Positions 1 through 8,135 of a stretch of DNA of 64,000 nucleotides are shown one piece after another; within the stretch, counting starts at the first letter, position 1; every line of letters begins with the position of its first letter. Where the stretch lies: NCBI RefSeq assembly GCF_900109095.1, contig NZ_FNYZ01000003.1, forward strand, positions 248,001 to 312,000, written 5' to 3'. This stretch comes from Sphingobium sp. AP50 (GTDB lineage Bacteria; Pseudomonadota; Alphaproteobacteria; Sphingomonadales; Sphingomonadaceae). A program made the position numbers and the translations under genes. Below the pieces are notes generated by a model. That model made no database searches. It was given only the letters and a program-made list of their open reading frames with translations, and was not told where the DNA came from.

Positions 1-1
1 T

Positions 2-1873
2 GCCGGCTATTATACGCCGACCCGCACCCGCCCCACCATCGAAACCGAAGACCGCAAGCGGTTGTCGGGCCTGATTTCGGCCCAATGGCGTCCTTCGGAC
101 GAACTGGAAACGACGCTGGACGTGTCGCTGACGCGGCTGGATGTCGAATATGACGAATTCGGCCTCGACATCTATCCAGACGATCCGGGCACCTATCTGG
201 TGCCGGGGTCGGTGATGCTGGACGGCAATACGGTCACCAAGGCGACGATCAACAATGTCCGCTTCATGGCCTCGCGCGAATACAGCCTCAACCGCCACGA
301 CCTGATCAATGTCGGCCTGAAGCAGGTATGGAATCCGGGCGACTGGCATGTTTCGGCCAATGCCAACTGGTCCTACGCCCATAGCTTCCACCCCAGCTAT
401 GCCGAAGGCACGGTGCGCAGCCGCATGCAGATCATCGCGCCGCTGACCTATGATGCGTCAGGCGGGTACAAGATCGCGCCGACGCTCAGCACGCCGGTCG
501 ACGTCAGCAATCCGGCCAATTACATCTATTACCCCTTCAACATCGCGCCCAAGAACAGCAAGGACTGGGACAGCTATGCCCGCCTTGACGTCGGCCGCGA
601 TCTCAACGGCTTTATCACCAAGGTCCAGGCCGGTGGCGAATATCATTGGCGCAAGCGCGACTATTGGCGCCGCGACTTCACCGTGAACATCGCCGGCAAC
701 CCGCCGATCTCGCAGGTCGTGCCGGGCGGCTACGAAGCGCTGCCCTTCGACGACGCCTTCTCGAACATTCCGGGCAATTTCCCGCGCAATTGGGCGGTGC
801 CCATCACCAGCGCCTTCTATGATGCGCTGTTCACCGATGCGATCGCCAATGCGCCGCTGACGGCCGGCGACATGCGCGCTTCCTATGTCGTTACGGAAAA
901 GATCCTTGGTGGCTATGTCCGTGCGGATTATGGTTTCGATCTGGGCAGCGTCGGCATCACCGGCAATGTCGGCCTGCGCTATGTCCACACCGACCAGGTG
1001 GCGAGCGGTACGCTGACGCTGGGTACCACGCCCACCCCGGCGAGCTTCCCCAAGACGTTCAACAACTGGCTGCCCAGTTTCAACCTGCGCGCCGAACTGA
1101 CGCCAAATCTGATCGGCCGTCTGGCGGCCAGCCGGGTGCTGACCCGACCCAACATGACCCAGACCGCGCCACAAATCAGCGTATCGACCGATGCGCCGAC
1201 CGCGAGCGGCGGCAACCCGGACCTCAAGCCGTTCCTGGCAACACAGTTCGACGGTTCGCTGGAATGGTATTTCCGTCCCAATGCCTCGCTGACCGGCGCG
1301 CTCTTCTACAAGAAGATGGACGATTATATCACGGCGCAGAACGTCAATACCGAGATTCCCGGGCGTGGCACAGTGCTGCTAAGCACCCAGGTCAATGGCG
1401 GCACGGCCAAGGTTTATGGCATCGAGGCGGCCTATAACCAGGTGTTCGATTTCCTGCCCGCACCGTTTGATGGACTGGGTTTCCAGGCATCCTACACCCA
1501 TACCGAAGTCGAATCGAACTATACCGCTGGTGCGCGCCCGATCGTCGATCAGTTGATCGGCCTGTCGAAGGACAGCTACAATCTCGTCGGTTTCTACGAC
1601 AAGGGACCGATTTCAGCGCGCCTTTCCTATGTATGGCGCGGCGAATATCTGTCGGGCAATGGCAGTACGACCCAGACCGAATCCTATGTGGCGCCGTTCG
1701 GCTCGCTCGACGGCAACCTGTCCATCCGGGTGCTGCCCAAGACGCTGGTCAGCCTGGAGGCGATCAACCTCGCCGGGGCCAGGGCCTATTCCTACAATGG
1801 CATCAAGGAGCGGTTCAACGAGATCCAATATTATGGCCGTACCTTCCTGTTCGGCATTCGGACTGAATTCTGA
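2..1873 (+). CDS. TonB-dependent outer-membrane receptor, C-terminal part (cut by window edge)
   Basis: The reading frame is open from base 2, so the signal peptide, TonB box and most of the plug lie outside the window; about 623 residues remain. What is visible is the 22-strand barrel: alternating aromatic and polar strand segments, a stretch around bases 1062-1160 reading NWLPSFNLRAELTPN then RLAASRVLTRPN, typical of Caulobacter/sphingomonad receptors (TIGR01782-like), and a C-terminal phenylalanine used for outer-membrane insertion. It should import a ligand across the outer membrane with energy from TonB-ExbBD. The stop codon overlaps the start of the next gene (TGATG), so the two are translationally coupled. 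The ligand cannot be read from the sequence. Confidence 0.93.
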   Translation, partial: AGYYTPTRTRPTIETEDRKRLSGLISAQWRPSDELETTLDVSLTRLDVEYDEFGLDIYPDDPGTYLVPGSVMLDGNTVTKATINNVRFMASREYSLNRHDLINVGLKQVWNPGDWHVSANANWSYAHSFHPSYAEGTVRSRMQIIAPLTYDASGGYKIAPTLSTPVDVSNPANYIYYPFNIAPKNSKDWDSYARLDVGRDLNGFITKVQAGGEYHWRKRDYWRRDFTVNIAGNPPISQVVPGGYEALPFDDAFSNIPGNFPRNWAVPITSAFYDALFTDAIANAPLTAGDMRASYVVTEKILGGYVRADYGFDLGSVGITGNVGLRYVHTDQVASGTLTLGTTPTPASFPKTFNNWLPSFNLRAELTPNLIGRLAASRVLTRPNMTQTAPQISVSTDAPTASGGNPDLKPFLATQFDGSLEWYFRPNASLTGALFYKKMDDYITAQNVNTEIPGRGTVLLSTQVNGGTAKVYGIEAAYNQVFDFLPAPFDGLGFQASYTHTEVESNYTAGARPIVDQLIGLSKDSYNLVGFYDKGPISARLSYVWRGEYLSGNGSTTQTESYVAPFGSLDGNLSIRVLPKTLVSLEAINLAGARAYSYNGIKERFNEIQYYGRTFLFGIRTEF

Positions 1874-3018
1874 TGCGCGGGATCGGACCAGCCATCGCCC
1901 TTGCTACCGCCGCGCTGATCCTGGTCGGTGCGGCGGCCCCCAGGGCCATGAACGATATCCAGGTGGTGGGGTCGCATAACAGCTTCAAGGCGCGCATACC
2001 CGCAGCGGTCATGGCCAGGATCAGGGCGATCGAGCCCCGGCTCGCCGATGGACTGGACTATTATCATCTGCCTCTCACCCAGCAGCTGGATGCCGGCGTT
2101 CGCCAGCTTGAACTCGACATCTTCGCCGATCCCCAGGGCGGTCGCTATGCCGACCCCAAGGGCGAACAATGGGCGCGGGAGGCCGGCGAACAGACCGGGT
2201 TCGACCGTCAGGCGATGCTGAAGCCTGGTTTCAAGACGTTCCACATTCCCGATGTCGACTATCTCAGTACCTGCCCGGCGCTGGTCCAATGCCTTGCCGA
2301 GGTCGATCGCTGGTCACGCGCGCACCCGGATCACCTGCCGATCATGATCACCATCAATGCGGCCGACACACCTTCGAACCGGCCGGGGATCAGCAATCCG
2401 ATCGGGCTTGATGACAAGGGGCTGCTGGATGCGCTCGATGCCGAAATCCGATCCGTCCTGCCGGGCAAGCGGCTCATCACCCCCGATGACGTGCGCGGCA
2501 AGGCCAGGACGCTGCGCGACGCGGTGCGGACCCATGGCTGGCCTAGCCTGGATGCCGCACGTGGCCGCATCTACATCATGCTCGACGTGCGCGACGCGGT
2601 CTCCAACCTCTATCGCGATGGCCATCCTTCGCTTGCAGGGCGCGCGATGTTCGGTTGGTATCCTGACGATCAGCCCGAATCCGCGATCCAGATCGTGCAG
2701 GATCCGCTGGTCGACGGTGCTAAGATCAGCGATTGGGTGAAGCAGGGCGTCATCGTGCGCACACGGACCGATGCCAACACGGTGGAGGCACGCGCCGGCG
2801 ATTATCGCAAGGCACAGGCGGCCATGGCCAGCGGCGCCCAGGCGGTCAGCACGGACTTATTATCCCGGAGCGCCCGATCCGTTGCGCAGAGGCTTTTCGG
2901 TGACGCTGCCGGAAGGGGCAATGGCGCGGTGCAATCCTGTTCGCATCTCCACAGGATGTTCGGCCGTGCCTTGAGGTTGCGCCGACTGATTTGCAACCTT
3001 CGCTATGATAATAGGTGA
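1873..3018 (+). CDS. Ca2+-dependent phosphoinositide-phospholipase-C-like secreted protein, C-terminus frameshifted
   Basis: Signal peptide at residues 1-22, then a TIM-barrel domain of the Ca2+-dependent PI-PLC type (PI-PLC-C1 family): the first catalytic-type motif GSHNSFK (His35) and a second FKTFHIPDVDY segment are present, followed by DLMLD-like strand motifs. It probably hydrolyses a phosphodiester or lipid in the periplasm. The gene starts at the ATG overlapping the stop of the upstream receptor. Near base 2857 an extra T in a short TT run shifts the frame: the in-frame tail (LLSRSARS and on) is low-quality sequence, whereas the next frame reads TDYYPGAPDPLRRGFSVTLP, a natural continuation that would end at 2974. 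So either a recent frameshift mutation or a sequencing error. The encoded protein keeps most of the domain. Confidence 0.8.
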   Translation: MRGIGPAIALATAALILVGAAAPRAMNDIQVVGSHNSFKARIPAAVMARIRAIEPRLADGLDYYHLPLTQQLDAGVRQLELDIFADPQGGRYADPKGEQWAREAGEQTGFDRQAMLKPGFKTFHIPDVDYLSTCPALVQCLAEVDRWSRAHPDHLPIMITINAADTPSNRPGISNPIGLDDKGLLDALDAEIRSVLPGKRLITPDDVRGKARTLRDAVRTHGWPSLDAARGRIYIMLDVRDAVSNLYRDGHPSLAGRAMFGWYPDDQPESAIQIVQDPLVDGAKISDWVKQGVIVRTRTDANTVEARAGDYRKAQAAMASGAQAVSTDLLSRSARSVAQRLFGDAAGRGNGAVQSCSHLHRMFGRALRLRRLICNLRYDNR

Positions 3019-3183
3019 ACTTCAATGCGTAGAAACAGACTGCACAATTCGAACGGTTGCCAATCTCACCATGCCAAAGCGCGAAGTGGCGCTCGTAACG
3101 CTCCGCACTGCGATGTCGCGAGAACAAAAATAGACGCCCGAAAAACGGCGACGAAGCAGGTTGCGTGCGGGTAGAGCCTTCAC

Positions 3184-3444
3184 ATGTTGTTCGACCTTCC
3201 TGACCACCAAACTCTCTATGCGGCGCTGCTTTCACGCGACGCCCGCTTTGACGGGCAAGCCTTCGTCTGCGTGTCTTCCACCGGGATATTCTGTCGGCTT
3301 ACCTGTCCGGCGCGTAAGCCGAAGTCGGAAAACTACACTTTCTTCCCCACGATCGCAGAGTGCATCGACGCGGGATACCGGGCGTGCGCGCGATGTCATC
3401 CGCTGCAGGCCGCCGCACTGGCACGGGCAACACTGGAGGGCTGA
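3184..3444 (+). CDS. Truncated Ada/AlkA-type protein: only the N-terminal metal-binding domain
   Basis: The 86 residues match the N-terminal methyl-phosphotriester repair domain of Ada: DARFDGQAFVCVSSTGIFC, then RLTCPARKP, then GYRACARCHP. The four zinc-ligand cysteines (two in FCRLTC and two in CARC) are all present. In family members this domain is followed by an AraC-type helix-turn-helix and a methyltransferase or AlkA glycosylase domain; here the protein stops 14 residues after the zinc site. No good Shine-Dalgarno sequence precedes the ATG. I read it as the remnant of a longer repair/regulator gene cut off at the edge of the catabolic island, although a free-standing domain cannot be excluded. 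Confidence 0.65.
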   Translation: MLFDLPDHQTLYAALLSRDARFDGQAFVCVSSTGIFCRLTCPARKPKSENYTFFPTIAECIDAGYRACARCHPLQAAALARATLEG

Positions 3445-3456
3445 TCCGCCCTCCAG
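3433..3456. terminator. Hairpin between the converging Ada fragment and SDR
   Basis: A perfect 9-bp stem, CTGGAGGGC (3433-3441) with GCCCTCCAG (3448-3456) and a 6-base loop, includes the stop codon of the Ada fragment and lies 14 bases beyond the SDR stop. There is no T-tract on either side, so it may end transcription weakly or protect 3' ends. Confidence 0.4.
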
Positions 3457-3469
3457 CCCAAACCATCAT

Positions 3470-4258
3470 TCAGCCGACATTGTCCGGGGCGCCGGGCAGG
3501 AACGGGGTATAGATGCCCACAGTCATGCCGCCATCCACCGTAATTTCCGCGCCATTGACGTAGGAGGCATGGTCGCTGACCAGGAACAGGCTGGTCGCGG
3601 CGACCTCTTCGGGTTCGCCGATGCGCTGGATCGGCTGGCCAACATAATATTTGGCCAGTTCCGACGGCGCTTCGTTGGTGACATTGCCCATCACGGTATT
3701 GATGCCGCCGGGGAAGACCGCATTCACCCGCACGCCCTGATGTCCCAATTCCATCGACGCCGTCTTGCTGATCCCGCGCAGCGCCCATTTGCTGGCCGAA
3801 TAGGCGGTCAGGCCGTTCATGCCCCACAGGCCCGAACTGGAACAGATATTGACGATCGCGCCCTTCCCCTTCGCGATCATGCCGGGCGCCAGCGCCTTGA
3901 TGCCCAGCCATGCGCCGACCAGGTTGATGGACAGGACCCGTTCGAAATCCGCCTTGGTCAGGTCCAGCATAGCGGCCGGATGCACGATCCCCGCATTGTT
4001 GACCAATATGTCCACGCTGCCCCAGCGCGACTCGACCGTCCGGGCAAGAGCCAGCCATTCCTCCTCGGCGCTGATATCGATCTTCAGCACCATGGCATTG
4101 TCGCCAATGTCCGCCGCGACCTTCTGCGCCTCAGCTTCCAGCATATCGGCCAGCACGACCTTTGCCCCCTGCGCCGCGAAGAGCCGCGCGGTCGCCTCAC
4201 CCTGCCCGCGTGCCGCGCCGGTGACGACCGCAACCTTGCCGTCCAGTTTTCCGCTCAT
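3470..4258 (-). CDS. Short-chain dehydrogenase/reductase (SDR), 3-alpha/20-beta-hydroxysteroid-dehydrogenase-like
   Basis: Classical SDR of 262 residues. The nucleotide-binding motif TGAARGQG is at residues 12-19, NNAG in the middle, the catalytic Ser in NICSSSG and the YSASK Tyr-Lys pair follow, and PGG and a C-terminal VDGG motif close the fold. It should oxidise a secondary alcohol or reduce a ketone with NAD(P). I chose the ATG at 4258 because CAGGAGCAGGAT precedes it; an upstream start at 4306 has no such site. It is transcribed away from the SDR at 4347, and the intervening promoter carries operator A1. The TGAARGQG motif and VDGG ending resemble hydroxysteroid dehydrogenases, but the substrate is not proven. 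Confidence 0.88.
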   Translation of the reverse strand: MSGKLDGKVAVVTGAARGQGEATARLFAAQGAKVVLADMLEAEAQKVAADIGDNAMVLKIDISAEEEWLALARTVESRWGSVDILVNNAGIVHPAAMLDLTKADFERVLSINLVGAWLGIKALAPGMIAKGKGAIVNICSSSGLWGMNGLTAYSASKWALRGISKTASMELGHQGVRVNAVFPGGINTVMGNVTNEAPSELAKYYVGQPIQRIGEPEEVAATSLFLVSDHASYVNGAEITVDGGMTVGIYTPFLPGAPDNVG

Positions 4259-4300
4259 ATCCTGCTCCTGTCGTGCATTGCTCTTGTGCGCCTTCCATAA

Positions 4301-4310
4301 TAGCATGCTA
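4301..4310. promoter_or_regulatory. Operator A1 (variant) in a divergent promoter
   Basis: TAGCATGCTA is a perfect 10-bp palindrome between two diverging SDR genes. It shares the ATGCTA half with the TATGCTAGCATA family but lacks the central CTAG spacing, so it is the least certain member of that set. Confidence 0.45.
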
Positions 4311-4346
4311 CAAGACTGTACATATACTAACTATATGGAGAGAGAT

Positions 4347-5141
4347 ATGCGGCTGGATGGCAAGGTGGCACTGGTGCTGGGTGCTGCGGGCAAGGACAAT
4401 ATGGGCCAGACGATCGCCCAGCGGCTGGCGGCCGAAGGATGCAAAGTGGTCGTGGGCGGCCGGCATGCCGAGGAACTGGACCGGCTGGCGCAGGAGATCG
4501 GCGGCGCGGCGGCCGTCGTCGACATCACGGATCAGGCGCAGGTCGATGCTGCCGCCGATCTGGCTATCGCACGCTTCGGCCGGATCGATATCGGCGTCAA
4601 CGCCACCGGCTGGGGCCTGCTCAAGCCCACCCATGACACGACCGAGGCGGATCTCGACAAGATACTCGGCATCCAGTTCAAGGGACCGTTCTTCTTCATC
4701 CAGGCGATGCTACGGACGATGGGCCAGGGCGGATCGATCATCCAGATTTCGTCGGCCACGGCGACGATCATGCTGGAAAATCACGCTGCCTATATGGGCA
4801 CCAAGGCCGGCATCGACCATGTGATCCGCACGGTCGCCAATGAATATGGCGACCGGGGTATCCGCGCCAATTCCATATCGCCGGGCATCACCGAAACGCC
4901 GATGGCGGGCATGACCTTCCAGATTCCCGAAATGGTCGAAGCCTTCACCCGCGAATATCCGCTGGGCCGGGTCGGCACGCGGGAAGATATCGCTGCTGCC
5001 GTCGTCTGGCTGGGGTCGGACGAATGTTTCATGACCGGCCAGAATTTGCAGGTGAATGGCGGTCTGACCCTGCGGCGCAATCCCAGTCTGAAAGAGCTTG
5101 GCGCCGTCGCCGAACGCGCCACCGCCCATCTGCATAGCTGA
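4347..5141 (+). CDS. SDR family oxidoreductase
   Basis: An SDR of 264 residues. The N-terminal Rossmann motif is LGAAGKDNMGQ, with extra residues between the glycines, as in enoyl-ACP-reductase-like and some atypical SDRs. SSATA provides the Ser and YMGTKAG the Tyr/Lys; VNGG follows near the end. Start at 4347 is supported by GGAGAGAG 6-7 bases upstream; an in-frame ATG at 4335 lies inside that site. A MarR regulator follows 82 bases downstream in the same direction and is probably co-transcribed. Role: redox step on a hydroxy/keto intermediate of the island. Confidence 0.87.
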   Translation: MRLDGKVALVLGAAGKDNMGQTIAQRLAAEGCKVVVGGRHAEELDRLAQEIGGAAAVVDITDQAQVDAAADLAIARFGRIDIGVNATGWGLLKPTHDTTEADLDKILGIQFKGPFFFIQAMLRTMGQGGSIIQISSATATIMLENHAAYMGTKAGIDHVIRTVANEYGDRGIRANSISPGITETPMAGMTFQIPEMVEAFTREYPLGRVGTREDIAAAVVWLGSDECFMTGQNLQVNGGLTLRRNPSLKELGAVAERATAHLHS

Positions 5142-5146
5142 CCTGA

Positions 5147-5174
5147 CCGGCGGGCCGCTTGACCGGCCCGCCGG
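5147..5174 (+). other. Strong intercistronic hairpin between SDR and MarR genes
   Basis: An 11-bp perfect stem, CCGGCGGGCCG (5147-5157) with CGGCCCGCCGG (5164-5174) and loop CTTGAC. There is no T-tract, so it may attenuate or process the message between the SDR and the regulator instead of fully stopping it. Confidence 0.5.
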
Positions 5175-5223
5175 CATTGGCGAGAAAGGCTGTTTCCACA
5201 TGGCAAGAAGGGGGATCATCACC

Positions 5224-5733
5224 ATGGCATCCGCACAGTCGAAGGGCCGCGCGAAAAAGGCCGTGCCGGCGGACGAAGCCCCCTTTCCCCAGTTCAAGGA
5301 AAGCCTCGCCTATCAGGCGCAACTGCTCGCCCGCATCACGCAGAATGACTATATGGCGCGGATCGCGGGCACCGGCATCGCGCCGGCCCAGGCCTATGTG
5401 CTGGGGGAACTCTGGTTCGATGAACCCTTGTCACAGGTGGAACTGGCCCGTCGGCTGGACATCGGCAAGGCGACTGTCGGCCAGACGCTGACCCGGCTGG
5501 AGAAAGCGGGCCTGATCGAACGGCGGCGGATCGCGTCGGACCGGCGGCTGATCATGGTGCATCTGACGGACAAGGGCCGCACTCTGCGCGAACCGCTGCG
5601 CGTGGCGGCGATCGACCAGAATGACGCCTTGCAGGATCGTATCGGCGCGGACCGGATGGAGCAACTCAACGAAACGCTCAAGACCGTGAACGCGCTGCTC
5701 GCCAACGCCTTCCCACGGGCGATGACCGACTGA
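5224..5733 (+). CDS. MarR-family transcriptional regulator
   Basis: A protein of 169 residues with the MarR winged helix: LSQVELARRLDIGKATVGQTLTRLEKAGLIERRR forms the recognition helix and start of the wing, RIASDRRLIMVHLTDKG the beta-wing. An alpha-helical dimerisation region flanks it on both sides. The start at 5224 has AAGGGGG 9 bases upstream; an alternative ATG at 5200 has none. MarR proteins usually respond to aromatic or hydrophobic ligands and bind short palindromes. It lies downstream of an SDR whose promoter contains operator A1, and both TetR genes in the window have their own distinct palindromes, so by elimination it is my candidate reader of the TATGCTAGCATA sites. That link is inference. 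Confidence 0.9.
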   Translation: MASAQSKGRAKKAVPADEAPFPQFKESLAYQAQLLARITQNDYMARIAGTGIAPAQAYVLGELWFDEPLSQVELARRLDIGKATVGQTLTRLEKAGLIERRRIASDRRLIMVHLTDKGRTLREPLRVAAIDQNDALQDRIGADRMEQLNETLKTVNALLANAFPRAMTD

Positions 5734-5755
5734 TCATCGCCCGCACGGTTGCGCC

Positions 5756-6298
5756 CTAGCCGATGGTGAAGTGCCGGATCGGATCGGTGCCGTCGAAATC
5801 CTGCGCCGACGAGCGGACCAGATCATAGACGCCCAGCAATTGCGGCGTGGGTTCGTACAGTTCCACAAAATGCCCCAGCGTCGCCACGCAATCCATCATG
5901 GCGAAACCGACGCCCGGCGCCACTTCGGCATAGAGCGCCGCTTCATGACCGGCCGCTTCGAAACGGGCCATCTCGGCCTTCAGATCGTCCACGATCAGCG
6001 CAACATGATGCATGCCCTGCCGCCCGCTACCTTCGGGATAGATATCGTGGAAGCAGGATGCGCCGGGGTTATTCTGCTGCACGAATTCGACCATGATGTC
6101 GCCCCACTGGCCATAGGCAGAGCTATGGTCCAGTTCCGCCGGCGCGCCGCGATAGCGGCACAGGCTCAGCGGAATATGCTCGGCGATATAATAGGGGCCG
6201 GACCCGAACGTCGCGACATGCGCCAGAGCCGCCTGTTCGACGTCCGGCACGAAATAGGCGATCTGGCGGATCGGCCGCCCGGCGATAAGACTGGTCAT
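5756..6298 (-). CDS. VOC-family (glyoxalase/dioxygenase fold) protein
   Basis: 180 residues with two betaalphabetabetabeta modules: IRQIAYFVPDVEQAA opens the first and MHHVALIVDDLKAEM the second, with GHFVELYEPT near the C-terminus supplying the usual Glu ligand and HH in the second module a His. It looks like the methylmalonyl-CoA-epimerase/glyoxalase_4 branch, acting on an acyl or lactone intermediate. GGGAGAGGAAG sits just ahead of the ATG. It follows the SnoaL-like gene by 13 bases and is probably in the same transcript. The exact reaction is unknown. Confidence 0.8.
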   Translation of the reverse strand: MTSLIAGRPIRQIAYFVPDVEQAALAHVATFGSGPYYIAEHIPLSLCRYRGAPAELDHSSAYGQWGDIMVEFVQQNNPGASCFHDIYPEGSGRQGMHHVALIVDDLKAEMARFEAAGHEAALYAEVAPGVGFAMMDCVATLGHFVELYEPTPQLLGVYDLVRSSAQDFDGTDPIRHFTIG

Positions 6299-6311
6299 CT
6301 TCCTCTCCCTT

Positions 6312-6758
6312 TCAGACCGTTTCCACCATCAGCCGCGTGAGCCGCAGCGAGGCGATCTTCCACTGGCCATCCGCGCGGATGTAACGTTCATGATAATGGC
6401 CATAGCCCCGGAAGATGCGGAACGGCCCGCCTTCGGGCGCGCGCAATATGTCGAGCAATGCCCAGATGCCGGTGGCCTCGCTGCCTGAGAGAATCTCGAT
6501 TTCGGGCATATGGCCAAAATGCGCGCTGGTCAGCGGCGTAATCCCGCGCTGCACATAGGCGGCGATGGCTTCCGCCCCGCGAATCGGATCGTCGGTGATG
6601 ACGGGATTTTCCTCCAGCGCGCCGCGCACGTCGAACAGCGCGTCGGCCGTGAACAGGTCGGCAAACCCCACCCAGTCCTTTCCATCCATCAACCGGAAAT
6701 AACGCGCCTTGAGCGCCTTGATCTCCTCGATCGCAATCAGCCTTTCTACCGGCTCCAT
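6312..6758 (-). CDS. SnoaL-like (NTF2-fold) protein
   Basis: A 148-residue cone-shaped NTF2-like domain: an opening helix EEIKALKARYFRLMDGKDW, a FTADALFDVRG strand, then GYGHYHERYIRADGQWKIASLRLTRL. Such proteins act as small isomerases, cyclases or dehydratases, or as accessory binding domains. The start at 6758 has GGAGAGAGG directly upstream, better than the longer alternative from 6812 that would run through the promoter. First gene of a two-gene leftward unit with the VOC protein. It diverges from the P450 gene and shares the A2 operators. Confidence 0.82.
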   Translation of the reverse strand: MEPVERLIAIEEIKALKARYFRLMDGKDWVGFADLFTADALFDVRGALEENPVITDDPIRGAEAIAAYVQRGITPLTSAHFGHMPEIEILSGSEATGIWALLDILRAPEGGPFRIFRGYGHYHERYIRADGQWKIASLRLTRLMVETV

Positions 6759-6786
6759 CCTCTCTCTCCTGAACATCGTTGATATG

Positions 6787-6813
6787 TACGCTAGCTTTCG
6801 ATATGCTAGCATT
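6787..6813. promoter_or_regulatory. Operator A2, tandem (two CTAG-centred sites 15 bp apart)
   Basis: TACGCTAGCTTT (6787-6798) and TATGCTAGCATT (6802-6813) lie between the diverging SnoaL-like and P450 genes. The same two-site layout with the same 15-bp centre spacing occurs at A6 (26293-26319). Confidence 0.72.
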
Positions 6814-6848
6814 CATATTATCGATAGCAAGACGTTCCAGGAGTGGAC

Positions 6849-8081
6849 ATGACGGTTCAAGACAATCTGGGTAGCCTGGCCTCGCCGGATATCCAGACCT
6901 GCCCTTTCCCTTTTCTCGATCGCCTGCTGGAGGAGGCGCCGGTCTATAAAGACCCGCTGACCGGCATGTATGTCGTGACCCGGTATGAGGATATCGGCCA
7001 TATCTCGGCCCATCCCGAACTTTATTCCAACAAGACGACCGTGGTGGTCGGACGCCATGATTCCCCGGTCGCCGAAGAAGTGGCGCGCCGCTTTGCCGAC
7101 CGGGGCTTCCCGGAAATGCACACGCTCGTCACCAACGACCCGCCCGGCCACACCTCCTATCGCGCTCTGGTCGAAAAGGCATTCACGCCCAGCTACGTCA
7201 AATCGCTGGAACCCTATATCGAGGCGCTGGTCGACGAACTTATCGACGGCATGCTGCCCAATGGCGGCGCCAATCTGCTGCCCGGATTCGCGATCAAGGT
7301 GCCGATGTACATCATCGCCGACCAGTTGGGCGTCGACCGCGCCGACTATGATCGGTTCAAGCTCTGGTCAGACGTCACGGTGGAGCGCAACAATCCGCTG
7401 CTCGATCCCGACCGCGAACTGGAGATCACCGATCATCTGATCGACATGCAGAATTATCTGCACGAACGGGCCGAACGCTATCGCGCCCAGCCGGAGGATA
7501 ATCTGCTCAGTCGCCTCGTTCATGCGGAGGTGGATGGCGAAACGCTCAGCCCGCCCGCGCTGATCGCGATCGCGCACCAGTTGCTGGTGGCCGGTAATGA
7601 AACGACCACGACCGGCATCACCACCGCCATGTGGCTGCTGCTGACCAAGCCGGATTTGCGTGCCGCGATCGAGGCGGACCCCAGCCGTATTCCCACCTTC
7701 ATCGAGGAAGTGCTGCGCTCGCATTCCCCCGTGCCGCATATGTGGCGCGTCGCGACGCAGGCCAGCCGGATCGGCGATGTCGAAATCCCCGAAGGCGGCG
7801 TGCTGATGCTGAGCTATCTCGCCGGCAATCGCGATCCGGCCCAATGGCAATGCCCCGCCGATTTCGATGTGGGGCGCAAGGGCGTGCGCAATCATCTGGC
7901 GTTCGGCCGCGGCATCCATTTCTGCATCGGCAACCAGTTGGCGCGCGGCGAGATGCGCATCGCCATCCGCCGCCTGCTGGAACGGCTGCCCAATCTACGC
8001 CTGTCGCCCAATCATCCGGAGCCGCAGTTTATCCCGCATTTCGCGATCCATGCGCTCGATCATCTGCACATTGTCTTCTGA
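6849..8081 (+). CDS. Cytochrome P450
   Basis: Soluble bacterial class I P450, 410 residues. The I-helix oxygen-binding motif reads VAGNETTTT, the K-helix ExxR is EEVLR, and the heme loop FGRGIHFCIGNQLAR has the ligand Cys359. It should hydroxylate a hydrophobic substrate with electrons from a [2Fe-2S] ferredoxin such as the one at 22722-23039. CAGGAG precedes the ATG at 6849 by 5 bases. A crotonase and a SnoaL-like protein follow in the same direction. It is closely related to the P450 at 17203-18444: both share DPLTGxYVxTRYEDI and HQLLVAGNETTTT. The substrate is not identifiable. Confidence 0.96.
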   Translation: MTVQDNLGSLASPDIQTCPFPFLDRLLEEAPVYKDPLTGMYVVTRYEDIGHISAHPELYSNKTTVVVGRHDSPVAEEVARRFADRGFPEMHTLVTNDPPGHTSYRALVEKAFTPSYVKSLEPYIEALVDELIDGMLPNGGANLLPGFAIKVPMYIIADQLGVDRADYDRFKLWSDVTVERNNPLLDPDRELEITDHLIDMQNYLHERAERYRAQPEDNLLSRLVHAEVDGETLSPPALIAIAHQLLVAGNETTTTGITTAMWLLLTKPDLRAAIEADPSRIPTFIEEVLRSHSPVPHMWRVATQASRIGDVEIPEGGVLMLSYLAGNRDPAQWQCPADFDVGRKGVRNHLAFGRGIHFCIGNQLARGEMRIAIRRLLERLPNLRLSPNHPEPQFIPHFAIHALDHLHIVF

Positions 8082-8135
8082 CCGGCCCGCGCGCATGAAC
8101 GGAACGGCATCGCCTTGGCCATCGAAGGGACCGGC

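Noticed and set aside
3161-4300. Rightward open frame of 379 codons over the first SDR
   Set aside because: Overlaps the Ada fragment and the SDR in other frames, no domain, no ribosome binding site.
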